A stretch of 64,000 nt of DNA from Caulobacter vibrioides. GTDB lineage: Bacteria; Pseudomonadota; Alphaproteobacteria; Caulobacterales; Caulobacteraceae. The notes beneath the pieces were generated by a model, which was not told the origin of the DNA, searched no databases, and saw nothing but the letters and a program-made list of their open reading frames with translations. This document shows positions 48,045 through 56,685 of this stretch, one piece after another (positions within the stretch are counted from its first letter, which is position 1; the number at the start of each line of letters is the position of its first letter). Position numbers and translations under genes: made by a program. The DNA lies in contig NZ_CP023315.3 of the NCBI RefSeq assembly GCF_002310375.3, forward strand, positions 3,658,001 through 3,722,000, given 5' to 3'.

Positions 48045-49199
48045 TCACCCCCCGCGCTTGAGCGTCTCGCGTGCGATGATCAATTGTTGGACCTGGCTGG
48101 TGCCTTCGTAGATCCGGAAAATCCGAACGTCGCGGTACAGCCGCTCGATCCCATAGTCGGCGACATAGCCGGCGCCGCCGAACACCTGCACGGCCCGATC
48201 CGCCACGCGGCCGACCATTTCAGAGGCGAACAGCTTGGAGGACGCGGCCTCCAGCGTGACATTGACCCCGGCGTCCCGCTTGCGGGCCGTCTCCAGCACC
48301 AGCGCCTTGGCGGCCAGGGCTTCGGTCTTGCTGTCGGCGATCATCGCCTGGATCAGCTGGAAGCTGGCGATCGGCTGGCCGAACTGCTTGCGTTCGGAGG
48401 CATAGGCCACGCAGTCGGCGATCAGGCGCTCAGCGACCCCGACGCAAACGGCGGCGATGTGGAGGCGGCCGCGATCCAGCACCTGCATGGCGACCTTGAA
48501 GCCCTCGCCTTCCGCGCCAAGACGGTTCCAGGCCGGCACGCGGACGTTATCGAAGGTCACGTCGTGGATGTGGGCGCCCTGCTGGCCCATCTTCTTTTCA
48601 GGCTTGCCGACGGTCAGGCCCGGCAAGTCTCGCGGCACCAGGAAGGCCGAGACTCCCGCCCCGCCCTTGGCGTCGGGATTGGTCCGCGCCATCACCGTAA
48701 AGAGCGAGGCCTTGCCCGCATTGGTGATGTAGCGCTTGGAGCCGTTCAGGATGTAGTCGTCGCCGTCCCGGGTGGCGCGGGTCTGGACCGCAGCGCTGTC
48801 AGAACCGGCTTCCGGCTCGGTCAGGGCGAACGAGGTGATCACTTCGCCCGAGGCGATCCCCGGCAGCCACTTGGCCTTCTGCTCGTCATTGCCGAACATG
48901 ACGAGGCCCTGGCTGCCGATGCCGACATTGGTGCCGAACACCGAGCGGAAGGCCGGCGAGGCGCGGCCCAGCTCGATGGCCACCAGCGCCTCTTCCTCCA
49001 TGGTCAGGCCAAGCCCGCCGAACTCTTCCGGGATCGTGAGGCCAAAGAGGCCAAGCCCCTTCATCTCTTCGATCACATCGTCGGGGACGGCGTCGTTCTC
49101 GGCCACCTGGGCCTCGATCGGGCGAAGGCGCTCGGCCACGAAGCGAGCGACCGTTTCGATCAGTTGCTCACGAGTTTCCAGATCGAGGGCCATTCGCAT
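48045..49199 (-). CDS. Acyl-CoA dehydrogenase
   Basis: This ~384-residue FAD enzyme performs alpha,beta-dehydrogenation of an acyl-CoA. It has the N-terminal helical domain, the FALTEPEAGSDSAAVQTRA FAD/substrate motif, and the C-terminal GGAGYVADYGIERLYRDVRIFRIYEGTSQVQQ with the catalytic Glu of the short/branched-chain class. Two start codons six bases apart (49199 and 49193) are possible; the second has the better spacing from GGGAG. The chain-length preference cannot be read from the sequence, and no ETF or other beta-oxidation genes are adjacent. Confidence 0.93.
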   Translation of the reverse strand: MRMALDLETREQLIETVARFVAERLRPIEAQVAENDAVPDDVIEEMKGLGLFGLTIPEEFGGLGLTMEEEALVAIELGRASPAFRSVFGTNVGIGSQGLVMFGNDEQKAKWLPGIASGEVITSFALTEPEAGSDSAAVQTRATRDGDDYILNGSKRYITNAGKASLFTVMARTNPDAKGGAGVSAFLVPRDLPGLTVGKPEKKMGQQGAHIHDVTFDNVRVPAWNRLGAEGEGFKVAMQVLDRGRLHIAAVCVGVAERLIADCVAYASERKQFGQPIASFQLIQAMIADSKTEALAAKALVLETARKRDAGVNVTLEAASSKLFASEMVGRVADRAVQVFGGAGYVADYGIERLYRDVRIFRIYEGTSQVQQLIIARETLKRGG

Positions 49200-49302
49200 C
49201 GTCTCCCAATTTCCAGGCCCCTCGCGGAGACCGCGAGGGTGGCGTCAAACGCTTGTTTTGCCGGGAACTGTAGCGATGGCCCTCGAGAATGGAAGCCTTC
49301 CC

Positions 49303-50733
49303 TTACGCCCGTTCCTGCTGGGCCAGCACGCTCTTGCGCATGCCGTAGGCGACATAGATGAGCGCGCCGATCAGGTGTGCGTAGAGGAAGTAGAGCTGGG
49401 TCTTCCCGGGCAGGCTGACGAAGAGATAGAGGCAGCCCAGGATGCCGGCCGGCGCCACGATCGGCCACAGCGGGGTGGAGAACACCCGCGGACGGTTCGG
49501 TTCGCGCAGACGCAGCAGGATCACCGAGGCGCCCACGGCGATGAAGGCCCACAGCGTGCCGGCGTTGGCGAGCTCGGCGATGTCCTTCAGCGACAAAAGG
49601 CCCGAGATCACCGCCGACAGGACGCCGGTCAGCAGGGTCATCATCACGGGCGTGCCGGTCTTGGCGTTCACCTTCGACAGCGCGCGGGGCAGCAGACCGT
49701 CGCGGGCCATCACGAAGAAGATCCGGCTCTGGCCGTACATGAAGGCCAGGATCACGGTCGGCAGGGCGATGACGGCGGCCAGGGCGACCAGCTGGGCGAT
49801 CTTGCCGTGGTTCAGGCTCTCCAGGATGAAGACCAGCGGGGCCTCGCTCTTGGAGAAGACCTCGGTGCGCGAGGCGCCGATCGAGACGGCGGCGACGATC
49901 ATGTAGATCGCCGTGCAGACCGCCATCGAGCCGACGATGCCGATGGTCAGGTCGCGCTTGGGGTTCTTGGTCTCCTCAGCGGCGGTCGAGACCGCGTCGA
50001 ACCCGTAGAAGGCGAAGAAGATCAGGCTGGCGGCGGCCATCACCCCGATCTTGGCGGCGTCGGCGGCCGCGCCTTCAGGCACATGGGCTTGGAAGCCATT
50101 TGGCATGAACGGCGTGAAGTGTTCGAGGTTGAACGCGGGCAGGCACAGCACGACGAAGACGATCAGGGCGATGATCTTTACGAAGACCAGAACCATGTTG
50201 ACCGTCGCGCTCTCGCGGGTGCCCAGGGCCAGAAGGCCCGCCACCGCCATCGAGATGATGACGGCCGGCAGGTTGATCAGTCCGCCCTGGTGAGGGCCCG
50301 CCAGCAGGGCGTCGGGGAAGCCGATCATCTTGAACAGGCCATGAGCGTGGGCCGACCAGCCGACCGCCACCGCCGCGCAGACCAGGGTGTATTCGAGGAT
50401 CAGGCTCCAGCCGACGAACCAGGCGACCGGCTCGCCCATCGCCGCATAGCTGTAGGTGTAGGCGCTGCCCGAGGCCGGGATCATGGTCGACAGCTCGGCG
50501 TAGCACAGGGCCGCGCAGGCGCAGACGGCCCCGGCGATCAGGAAGGACAGGATCACGCCCGGCCCGGCCAGACCCGCCCCGACCCCAGTCAGGGTGTAGA
50601 TGCCGGTGCCGACAATGGCCCCGACGCCCAGGGCCACCAAGTGCGGCCAGCTCAGGGTCTTCTTCAGTTGATGGCTGTCCGCATGGCCAGCGGTGATGGT
50701 GTCGATGGCCTTGCGGCGCGTCCAGAAGCTCAC
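49303..50733 (-). CDS. APC-superfamily amino-acid permease (cationic amino acid transporter type)
   Basis: This 476-residue, ~12-14-helix permease starts with GTG at 50733, preceded by GGAGGGA; the long upstream frame extension is not protein-like. The first helix has VGAIVGTGIYTLTGVGAG, the substrate-backbone motif of APC transporters, and SAYTYSYAAMGEPVAWFVGWSLILEY follows, typical of the CAT/YfnA group. FFAFYGFDAVSTAAEE matches helix 6. Substrate is probably a cationic or broad-range amino acid. Confidence 0.93.
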   Translation of the reverse strand: MSFWTRRKAIDTITAGHADSHQLKKTLSWPHLVALGVGAIVGTGIYTLTGVGAGLAGPGVILSFLIAGAVCACAALCYAELSTMIPASGSAYTYSYAAMGEPVAWFVGWSLILEYTLVCAAVAVGWSAHAHGLFKMIGFPDALLAGPHQGGLINLPAVIISMAVAGLLALGTRESATVNMVLVFVKIIALIVFVVLCLPAFNLEHFTPFMPNGFQAHVPEGAAADAAKIGVMAAASLIFFAFYGFDAVSTAAEETKNPKRDLTIGIVGSMAVCTAIYMIVAAVSIGASRTEVFSKSEAPLVFILESLNHGKIAQLVALAAVIALPTVILAFMYGQSRIFFVMARDGLLPRALSKVNAKTGTPVMMTLLTGVLSAVISGLLSLKDIAELANAGTLWAFIAVGASVILLRLREPNRPRVFSTPLWPIVAPAGILGCLYLFVSLPGKTQLYFLYAHLIGALIYVAYGMRKSVLAQQERA

Positions 50734-50751
50734 TTTTCGGGTCCCTCCGAC

Positions 50752-50859
50752 CAGAGCATGGCAGCCGAAAGTGTCAGCGGTTTCGGCGTCCGCCATGCTC
50801 TGCAAATAGTAGCGAGCCTGTTTAACCGCTTCGGATCGAGATCCGAAGCAGACAGGCTC
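50752..50859. repeat. Two adjacent inverted repeats upstream of the permease
   Basis: CAGAGCATGGC (50752-50762) pairs with GCCATGCTCTG (50792-50802). Just beside it GAGCCTGT/ACAGGCTC (50814-50821, 50852-50859) encloses GCTTCGGATC/GATCCGAAGC (50828-50837, 50840-50849). The pair sits between the YeiH-type gene stop and the permease start. It may be a dispersed palindromic element or a terminator. Confidence 0.6.
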
Positions 50860-50906
50860 TCGATCCGGACCATGAAGTGGGTTTCGTCCCCAGCCAAGGC
50901 TTGTTT

Positions 50907-51908
50907 TTAGAAGAAAATCCTCGTCAGGGCGTAGGCGAGGATCGCGACGGCCACCGTGAGCGTCAGCAGCAGGATCGCCAGACGCGGCTTGACCTCGAGC
51001 AGGGCCTTGGGGCCGAGCTTGGCCGAGATGGCCCCCACACCGGCCAGCAGCAGGAAGCCCGAACAGGCGCCCAGGGCCGACACCAGGGCCGGCGGGATCA
51101 GATTGAGACCCCGGGCGGCGGCCAGGGCGGCGAAGCCCCAGACGAAGAGCGGCGGGGCCTGCAGGCCAGACACCCGGCCGCCCTGCGCGGTGCGGGTCAG
51201 CATCAGGCCGATCAGCACCACGGCCGGACCCAGCCACAGGATCCGCGACAGCTTGGCCAGGGCCGCCGTGCCGGCCACCTCCGGCGACACCGAGGCCCCC
51301 GCGCCGGCCACCTGGGCGACGTCGTGGATCGAGAGGCCGAAGAAGACGCCGGCTTGATGGGCGGTCAGGCCCAGGGCGTTGGCGATCGGCGGATAGGCCA
51401 GCATGGCCACGGTGGACAGCAGATTGACCCCGACGATGACCAGCGCCGTCGTGCGCTGGTTCTCCGGGCTGGACGGGGCGGCTTGCGACGCGGCCAAGGC
51501 CGCCGAGGCGCCGCAGATCGAGCAGGCGGCCGCGGCGATCAGGGCCTCGGCCAGCGGCAGGCCCAGGGCCGCGCCGGCCAAGGCTCCGATACCAAGACCA
51601 CCCAGCACCACCGCGCCGCTGGCCAGCACGGCCGGACCGCCCAGGGCGGCGAACTCGCTCCAGCTGATCTGGGCGCCCATCATGGCCACGCCCAGCCTAA
51701 GGCCTGGCTTGGCGAACACGTCGAGACCCGCGCCCAACTGCCCCTGCAGGCCCAGCGCGCCCAGCATCATGCCCAGCACCACCGCGATCAGCGGCGCCGG
51801 GGCGTGCAGGCTCTGAGACAGGAGCTTGGCCAGCACCGCCATCAGCAGCCCGGCCAGAAGGCCAGGCCCCATGCGGACGGCGCCCAGGCGCAGGGCCGCG
51901 GCGGTCAT
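50907..51908 (-). CDS. YeiH-type putative sulphate/sulphonate exporter (UPF0324)
   Basis: This 333-residue membrane protein has about ten helices and the UPF0324/YeiH hallmarks: LHAPAPLIAVVLGMMLGAL, LGVAMMGAQISW, AAACSICGASAALAAS and GLSIHDVAQVAGAG. Family members are putative exporters of sulphur compounds. It overlaps the DUF6356 gene by 4 bp and is divergent from an Lrp-type regulator that may control it. Confidence 0.88.
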   Translation of the reverse strand: MTAAALRLGAVRMGPGLLAGLLMAVLAKLLSQSLHAPAPLIAVVLGMMLGALGLQGQLGAGLDVFAKPGLRLGVAMMGAQISWSEFAALGGPAVLASGAVVLGGLGIGALAGAALGLPLAEALIAAAACSICGASAALAASQAAPSSPENQRTTALVIVGVNLLSTVAMLAYPPIANALGLTAHQAGVFFGLSIHDVAQVAGAGASVSPEVAGTAALAKLSRILWLGPAVVLIGLMLTRTAQGGRVSGLQAPPLFVWGFAALAAARGLNLIPPALVSALGACSGFLLLAGVGAISAKLGPKALLEVKPRLAILLLTLTVAVAILAYALTRIFF

Positions 51909-52162
51909 CCGCGGACGGTGTCCCCGCTCATCGAGGCGGCGGCGAAGTGGGCGTCGGCCTTGGCGCAGCGGTTGCTCAGTCGCTCGTGAAGGCGGCGCAC
52001 GGTCTGGCTGCCGGTGCGCTCGAAGGCGAAGGGCAGAACGCCGTGGATGATGCAGGCCAGACCCGCGCCCAGCAGGGTGAAGCCAAAGCTCCAGGCTACG
52101 CCCATGTGCTGGCCATAGCTCTCGCCGACCGACTTGGGATGACGCGTGAACGACAGGTCCAT
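51905..52162 (-). CDS. DUF6356 family small membrane protein
   Basis: This 85-residue protein starts at MDLSFTRHPKSVGESYGQHM, a pattern typical of the DUF6356 family (HPxxVGESYxEHM, then a hydrophobic helix and CIIHGVLPFAFERTGSQTVRRLHERL). One transmembrane segment covers about residues 24-45. A start 12 bp upstream is possible. Function is unknown; it is cotranscribed with the YeiH-type gene. Confidence 0.8.
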   Translation of the reverse strand: MDLSFTRHPKSVGESYGQHMGVAWSFGFTLLGAGLACIIHGVLPFAFERTGSQTVRRLHERLSNRCAKADAHFAAASMSGDTVRG

Positions 52163-52287
52163 GGAAGCCCCCACTGGTTGAAACTGGAGCGTTCTAGAAT
52201 GGCGCGGATTCGGAGAAAGGCATTGTTTGAAAGGTTACCATTTCCGCGATATGGAGAATTTTGTTCTCTCCAGACTCGGAATTCGAG

Positions 52288-52755
52288 ATGATTGATCTCG
52301 ATCAAATCGATCGCCGCCTTCTGGCCATCCTGCAGGAGGACGCCACCGTCCCGATCGCCGAGCTGGCCGAGCGGGTGGGTCTGAGCCAAACCCCCTGCTG
52401 GAAGCGGGTGCGCCGCCTGCAGGACGCCGGCGTCATCACCGCCCGCGTCGCCCTCTTGGACCGCGAGGCCCTGGACCTGGGCCTGACCGTCTTCGTCGCC
52501 GTCAAGACCGGTCGCCACGACGAGGGCTGGCTGACCCTGTTCGCCGCCGGCGCCAGCGCCCTGCCCGAGGTGGTCGAGTTCTATCGGATGAGCGGCGATG
52601 TCGATTATCTCCTCAAGGTCGTGGTCAAGGACATCGCCGCCTATGACCGATTCTACAAACGCCTGATCGCCACCGCCCCGCTGACCGACGTCTCGTCCAG
52701 CTTCGCCATGGAACAGATCAAGTTCACGACGGCCCTGCCGATCGCCCCGACCTGA
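52288..52755 (+). CDS. Lrp/AsnC family transcriptional regulator
   Basis: This 155-residue regulator has an N-terminal HTH (DQIDRRLLAILQEDATVPIAELAERVGLSQTPCWKRVRRLQDAGVI) and a RAM/AsnC effector domain (VVEFYRMSGDVDYLLKVVVKDIAAYDRFY). I start at MIDLDQ, preceded by GGAATTCGAG. It is divergent from the DUF6356-YeiH pair with 125 bp between, so that pair is the likely target. Confidence 0.93.
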   Translation: MIDLDQIDRRLLAILQEDATVPIAELAERVGLSQTPCWKRVRRLQDAGVITARVALLDREALDLGLTVFVAVKTGRHDEGWLTLFAAGASALPEVVEFYRMSGDVDYLLKVVVKDIAAYDRFYKRLIATAPLTDVSSSFAMEQIKFTTALPIAPT

Positions 52756-52769
52756 GGGGCGGGTCTAAA

Positions 52770-52955
52770 ATCCTCCCCCCAGCGGGGGAGGATTGAGGCA
52801 TCCATGCTGCGTTCCCGCTTAGAACTCCCAAGAAACCTCCCTTCCCCTTGATGGGGAAGGGCCGGGGGTGGGGTGACCTGCTGAGCCGGCGGCGGCGCGC
52901 GGCCTCGACCGCCGAGATCACCCCACCCCTACCCCTACCCATCGAGGGGAGGGGG
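52770..52955. repeat. Compound palindromic repeats, copy 3
   Basis: A short ATCCTCCCCC/GGGGGAGGAT palindrome (52770-52793) is followed by a long element at about 52837-52955. Its arms are CTTCCCCTTGATGGGGAAGG with GGGGTGGGGTGA, answered by TCACCCCACCCCT and ATCGAGGGGAGGG. It follows the Lrp gene and may end its transcript. It belongs to the same dispersed class as 1859-1968 and 8379-8490. Confidence 0.75.
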
Positions 52956-53562
52956 CGCGCCTCAACGGCCTCACGCGATCACTCGCTGAAGGTTCGGAAA
53001 GGGCTGCGGAGCGCCGGACATCCGTCCGGAGTGTGAGTGTGTTGTTACCGTTTCGACGAAGCCAGGACGCTCCGCGCAGCCGTTATCCGTCAGCCTCCCG
53101 GGAAGGTGGCCCTGTTCAGGCCTTACCGGGACCCGAGCGCTTCCGTTTCCGGAGCCGCCCGGCGATCGAAGAGGGACGAACCCTTTCCCCCAACCACGCC
53201 GACGGCGGGCGGGTCTGGCCAGCAACCAGATCCCCGGACCGCTCGAGTATCCCCCTCGAACCTGTCCCCGCTCGACCGCCCCCCGCCGCCGCAAATGGTC
53301 GCTGGCCATGCGCCCCTTCCTCGCGACGAGGTGGGACCAGTATGGGGGCGATTTCAACGCCGGGGACGGAGCGGCGCAGGAAAGTCGCAAGCCTCTGATC
53401 TTGTTGGTGTCTCAGCGCGAAAACGCGGGGATTGAACCCCGCCAATCCCCGTCGCGGGGGCCGCCCTTCAGCCGGGCTATCACCTGCCTCAGCGGAACTG
53501 GTTTGATACGCGGGACCGCGCGCGCTTGGGTGAACCTCGGTTTCACCCCGGAGCGGGAGACG
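52956..53562. other. ~600-bp gene-poor region with competing hairpins
   Basis: Open frames here are Arg/Pro/Gly-rich and lack family features or clear starts. The best structural feature is at 53425-53459: GCGGGG/CCCCGC, CGGGGATTG/CAATCCCCG and CCCCG/CGGGG stems that overlap and exclude one another. An RNA gene or decayed gene could be hidden, but none could be recognised. I compared it by eye with tmRNA, RNase P and SRP RNA motifs and found no match. Confidence 0.5.
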
Positions 53563-53787
53563 ATGTCCAAACCTCGCGCCACCACCGCGCCCTTCGATCG
53601 CAGCCAAAGCCTCTCGGCCTGGCTGGCCTGCGTCGCCAACGCCATCCCGCTCTGGGTGACGCTGGTCGCCGTGCTGCACGGGAGCCTCGGCCCGATGTCC
53701 CTAGAGGCGCAGTTGGCCGCCTATGTCGCCGTGCTGGCGCTGTGGATCGCGCTGTTCAAGCCGTGGACGGCCGAACGCGCTGGGTGA
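53563..53787 (+). CDS. Small membrane protein of unknown function
   Basis: This 74-residue protein starts MSKPRATTAPFDRSQSLSAWLACV, preceded by GGAGCGGGAG. Two hydrophobic segments (about residues 24-42 and 50-67) and a short charged C-terminus (KPWTAERAG) suggest an inner-membrane hairpin. No family is recognised. The longer in-frame extension upstream is not protein-like. It is isolated between repeats and a TetR remnant. Confidence 0.55.
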   Translation: MSKPRATTAPFDRSQSLSAWLACVANAIPLWVTLVAVLHGSLGPMSLEAQLAAYVAVLALWIALFKPWTAERAG

Positions 53788-53918
53788 ACGAAGGCCGCAG
53801 ACGCGGACAGGTTAGAACTCTGCTCAGGGTGATTTGGCGGCCTCAGCGCGTCCTTCGAGGCTCGCCTTTGGCGCGCACCTCGCAGGACGCAGGGACGCCC
53901 AGAGTCGATAGCCGTCTT

Positions 53919-54023
53919 CAGCATGAAACGGGCGAGGTCACAGCTGGCCTGGAAGCGCGAACCAGCGCCCGCGTGACGGGGACGCTGCGCAGAAGGTCCC
54001 AATCGCTGTCGATCGCGTGCTCG
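53919..54023 (-). pseudogene. Decayed TetR-regulator fragment
   Basis: Bases 53919-53975 match 55905-55961 of the intact TetR gene at 49 of 57 positions. Bases 53977-54023 match 56084-56130 at 40 of 47. The 122 bases between these blocks in the intact gene are reduced to one, giving a frame-breaking deletion of 121 bp. One residual frame still reads SRFQASCDLARFML against PRFQASRDLARFML. No helix-turn-helix part is left, so it is non-functional. Confidence 0.85.
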
Positions 54024-54031
54024 CAAGCCCT

Positions 54032-54502
54032 TCAAACAGGTAAGACGCTGCCCGCCTTGTCTCGGGACATCACCACGTTGGTGCTGAAGCGGCGCACGTT
54101 GCTGTTGTCGAACAGGAGCCGGCGGGAGACAGCCTCGAAATCGGCCATGTCGCGGGCCAGCACGATCAGGATGAAATCGGCCGCCCCGGTCACATAGTAG
54201 CACTGTTGCACGTTCGGGTCGGCGCGGACGGCCTTGCGGAACGCGTCCAGCATATCGGCCCGCTCGCGCTCAAGCTCAACACTGACGATGAAGGTCATCG
54301 GCAGTCCGATCGCGACAGGATCCAGGACCGCGACCTCAGCGGCGATCACACGCAGCTTGCGCAGGCGCTTGATACGGCGCTGCACGGCGGCGGCGGAGAG
54401 ACCGATCTCCGCGCCGATTTCCTCGCCCGTCGCCCGAGCGTCCACCTGCAGGCGCCGCAGGATCCGCCGATCAAAATCGTCCAGAGCGTTGTCGTCAGTC
54501 AT
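54032..54502 (-). CDS. Lrp/AsnC family transcriptional regulator
   Basis: This 156-residue regulator has an HTH (DFDRRILRRLQVDARATGEEIGAEIGLSAAAVQRRIKRLRKLRVI) and a RAM domain (VQQCYYVTGAADFILIVLARDMADFEAV). I start at MTDDNALDD; a TTG 9 bp upstream is a weaker option. It is divergent from the VOC and GNAT genes with about 210 bp between, but no target is certain. It differs clearly from the Lrp at 52288. Confidence 0.93.
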   Translation of the reverse strand: MTDDNALDDFDRRILRRLQVDARATGEEIGAEIGLSAAAVQRRIKRLRKLRVIAAEVAVLDPVAIGLPMTFIVSVELERERADMLDAFRKAVRADPNVQQCYYVTGAADFILIVLARDMADFEAVSRRLLFDNSNVRRFSTNVVMSRDKAGSVLPV

Positions 54503-54712
54503 AACGCGCAAAAACTCGAATCCCGTGCGTTTGACAACGCATTTTCAGCGATCTTTGCGGCCAGGCCGCACGAAGAGTCGCTACGCTCCAGATTGCCTTC
54601 GCGGGGGCTCCCTTGTTCATCAACCCGGCCCGCGCGCCCTACGGCGCGTGCGGTCGTGTCCTGATGATCAGCGCCGAAGCGGCCCTGCCATGATCCATCC
54701 TGGAGACTCTCA

Positions 54713-55072
54713 ATGATCGACCATCTTGAACTGCGCACGCGAGACATCCAGGCGCATCAGCGCTTCTACGGCGATGTCCTTGCGCCCTTGGGATACGTCT
54801 TGAAAGTCGACGGCGCGGCGAAGGGCTACGGCGACGGGACCTCTCTTGATCTGTTCTTCGTCGAGGGCGAGCCATCGTCGAACGTCCACTTCGCGTTCGG
54901 CGCTTCCAGCCGCAGGGTCGTGGATGAGGTCTACCGGCGCGCTAAGGCGGCGGGACATCAGCTCGACCGCGCGCCGGCCTTAGCCCCGCACGTCCACCCG
55001 AACTACTACGCCGGCTATCTGCGCGACCCGGACGGAAGACTCGTCGAGTTCGTCTGCCATCAGGCGGAATGA
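54713..55072 (+). CDS. VOC-family (glyoxalase-like) protein
   Basis: This 119-residue single-domain protein has the vicinal-oxygen-chelate pattern: MIDHLELRTRDIQAHQRFYGDVLAPLGYVLK, then HFAFGASSRRVVDEVYRRAKAAG and YLRDPDGRLVEFVCH at the C-terminus. Metal-ligand candidates are His4, His in VHFAF and Glu in VEF. Such proteins include lyases, dioxygenases and resistance proteins, so the reaction is unknown. GGAGA precedes the start. The stop overlaps an in-frame ATG for the GNAT gene. Confidence 0.88.
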   Translation: MIDHLELRTRDIQAHQRFYGDVLAPLGYVLKVDGAAKGYGDGTSLDLFFVEGEPSSNVHFAFGASSRRVVDEVYRRAKAAGHQLDRAPALAPHVHPNYYAGYLRDPDGRLVEFVCHQAE

Positions 55073-55164
55073 CAGGCGTCGCCAACGCCAGACGCCTGCT
55101 TCAATCCCAAAGCCCGATCCCTCAGACCTTGTACGCCGCTTCGACGCGCCAGTTAGGAAAACAG

Positions 55165-55695
55165 ATGGAATTGGACGTAAGGCCTGTCCGTCCGCAGGAC
55201 GCCCCCGAACTCGCCGATCTGCTCAACCAGATCATCGCGCATGGCGGTACGACGGCGCTTGAGGAGCGGTTTACGCCCCAAGCCCTGGCCGAAGCCTATC
55301 TTACCGGAACCAACGTCATCTGCTGCTTCGTCGCCATCAACCGGGCCTCCGGTCGCCTCGAAGGTTTTCAGACTGTGGGCCGCGATCCGAGCCTGCCAAA
55401 GGACGTCGGCGATATCGGCACCTTCGCCCGCATGGGAAACGTCCAACGCGGTGTCGGCTCGGCGCTCTTCGCCGCCACACGCGTCGAGGCGCGCCGGCAG
55501 GCACTGGTCGCCATCAACGCCACGATCCGAGCCGATAATGCGGGGGGCCTGGCTTTTTACAGCCGCATGGGGTTCGCGGACCACACCGTCCGCCCAGGCG
55601 TGCCGCTCAAGGACGGTGTCCTGGTCGATCGCATCGGCAAGCGCTACTCGCTGATCCCGCCGCCTGAACGCGCTGCGGAATGTCCTGACGGATGA
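55165..55695 (+). CDS. GNAT-family N-acetyltransferase
   Basis: This protein of about 176 residues carries MELDVRPVRPQDAPELADLL at the N-terminus, GTFARMGNVQRGVGSALFAATRVEAR as the acetyl-CoA loop (the Q/RxxGxG/A motif read as QRGVGS), and IRADNAGGLAFYSRMGFADH at the C-terminus. A start at 55069 overlapping the VOC stop would add 32 residues with no family features, so I prefer 55165, with AGGAAA upstream. Substrate is unknown. Confidence 0.87.
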   Translation: MELDVRPVRPQDAPELADLLNQIIAHGGTTALEERFTPQALAEAYLTGTNVICCFVAINRASGRLEGFQTVGRDPSLPKDVGDIGTFARMGNVQRGVGSALFAATRVEARRQALVAINATIRADNAGGLAFYSRMGFADHTVRPGVPLKDGVLVDRIGKRYSLIPPPERAAECPDG

Positions 55696-55775
55696 CGGTG
55701 CGGGCGCGGTGAAAGGTCCGTCCAGGGTCGTGAGCGGTCTAGCCCCGAGGGACGCTGCAGCAGGCGCGTCGCCCC

Positions 55776-56405
55776 CTACTCCGGCCAGAGATCCTGCACG
55801 TCGCCCTTGCGGTTGAGCATGTGCGTGGCCCGCTTGATCACCGCCAGCAGGCGCTCTTTCCGGCCGTCCTTGTCATAGGTCAGTGTCGTGCGCGCCAGGC
55901 CCTCCAGCATGAACCGGGCAAGGTCCCGGCTGGCCTGGAAGCGGGGACCCGCACCCGCGTGGAGAATCTTCAGGAAGTGATCGCCGGCCTGGGCGCGGTC
56001 GAACTCGGCCTGCGCCGGGGCCAGCAGCGCGTGGATGGCCGGGTCGGTGCGGCCGGCGGCCTCCAGCTCGGCGAAGGCGGTGAAGGGGACACTGTGCAGC
56101 AGGTCCCAGTAGCTGTCGATCGCATGCTCGGTGACGTCGGCGCCGGCCGGCAGGCTGTCGGCGGCGGCGCGGAACAGGGCCGAGCGCTCGGCCTGGATAT
56201 GGGCCACAGCGGCCTCGACCAGGGCCTCACGGGTGGGGAAGTGGTAGAGCATCGCCCCGCGCGTCAGGCCGGCCGCGTCAGCGATCGCAGGATTGGTGGC
56301 CGCGTGATAGCCGATCTCGGCGATCAGGTGCATGGCCCGGTCCAGAATCCGCGCGCGGGTCTTCTGTGACTTTCTGGTGTCCTTGGCGAGGCGGGCGGCG
56401 TCCAT
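55776..56405 (-). CDS. TetR/AcrR family transcriptional regulator
   Basis: This 209-residue regulator has an N-terminal HTH: TRARILDRAMHLIAEIGYHAATNPAIADAAGLTRGAMLYHFPTREALVEA. A variable ligand-binding helical domain follows (AIDSYWDLLHSVPFTAFAELEAAGRT). A decayed copy of its middle lies 2 kb upstream (53919-54023). It is divergent from the metallophosphoesterase/glycosyltransferase pair with 280 bp between, so control of that pair is possible. Confidence 0.92.
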   Translation of the reverse strand: MDAARLAKDTRKSQKTRARILDRAMHLIAEIGYHAATNPAIADAAGLTRGAMLYHFPTREALVEAAVAHIQAERSALFRAAADSLPAGADVTEHAIDSYWDLLHSVPFTAFAELEAAGRTDPAIHALLAPAQAEFDRAQAGDHFLKILHAGAGPRFQASRDLARFMLEGLARTTLTYDKDGRKERLLAVIKRATHMLNRKGDVQDLWPE

Positions 56406-56685
56406 CGGCTTGATCTAGTGCGGGCGATGCTGCACCGCAACAGGCAGACGGGCCCTTGCCGCGAAAGGCTCCGGCGCAGGGCGGGGTTTTTGACAGTTTA
56501 GTCGAAACTGCGCGTTTTCCAGGCTAACCTTAGGGAAGCCTCAGCGGGACGCGGGCGCAGGGGCGGGCTTCATCAAAGCGACATGCAATCGGCTTAATCG
56601 CCACCCACTGGCCGCCGTCGCGCCGATCCGGGGACGGAGCGATCACTCGGCGGCCGCGAGGGGTTCATCCCGGGGGGATTCGACC

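Noticed and set aside
52956..53562. Possible structural RNA gene
   Set aside because: By-eye comparison found no tmRNA tag, RNase P core or SRP loop motifs. A covariance-model search would decide; a significant hit would overturn this.
56406..56685. Pho box ahead of the PlcP-like gene
   Set aside because: Only one half-like TTGACAG near 56490; the second half 11 bases on does not match.
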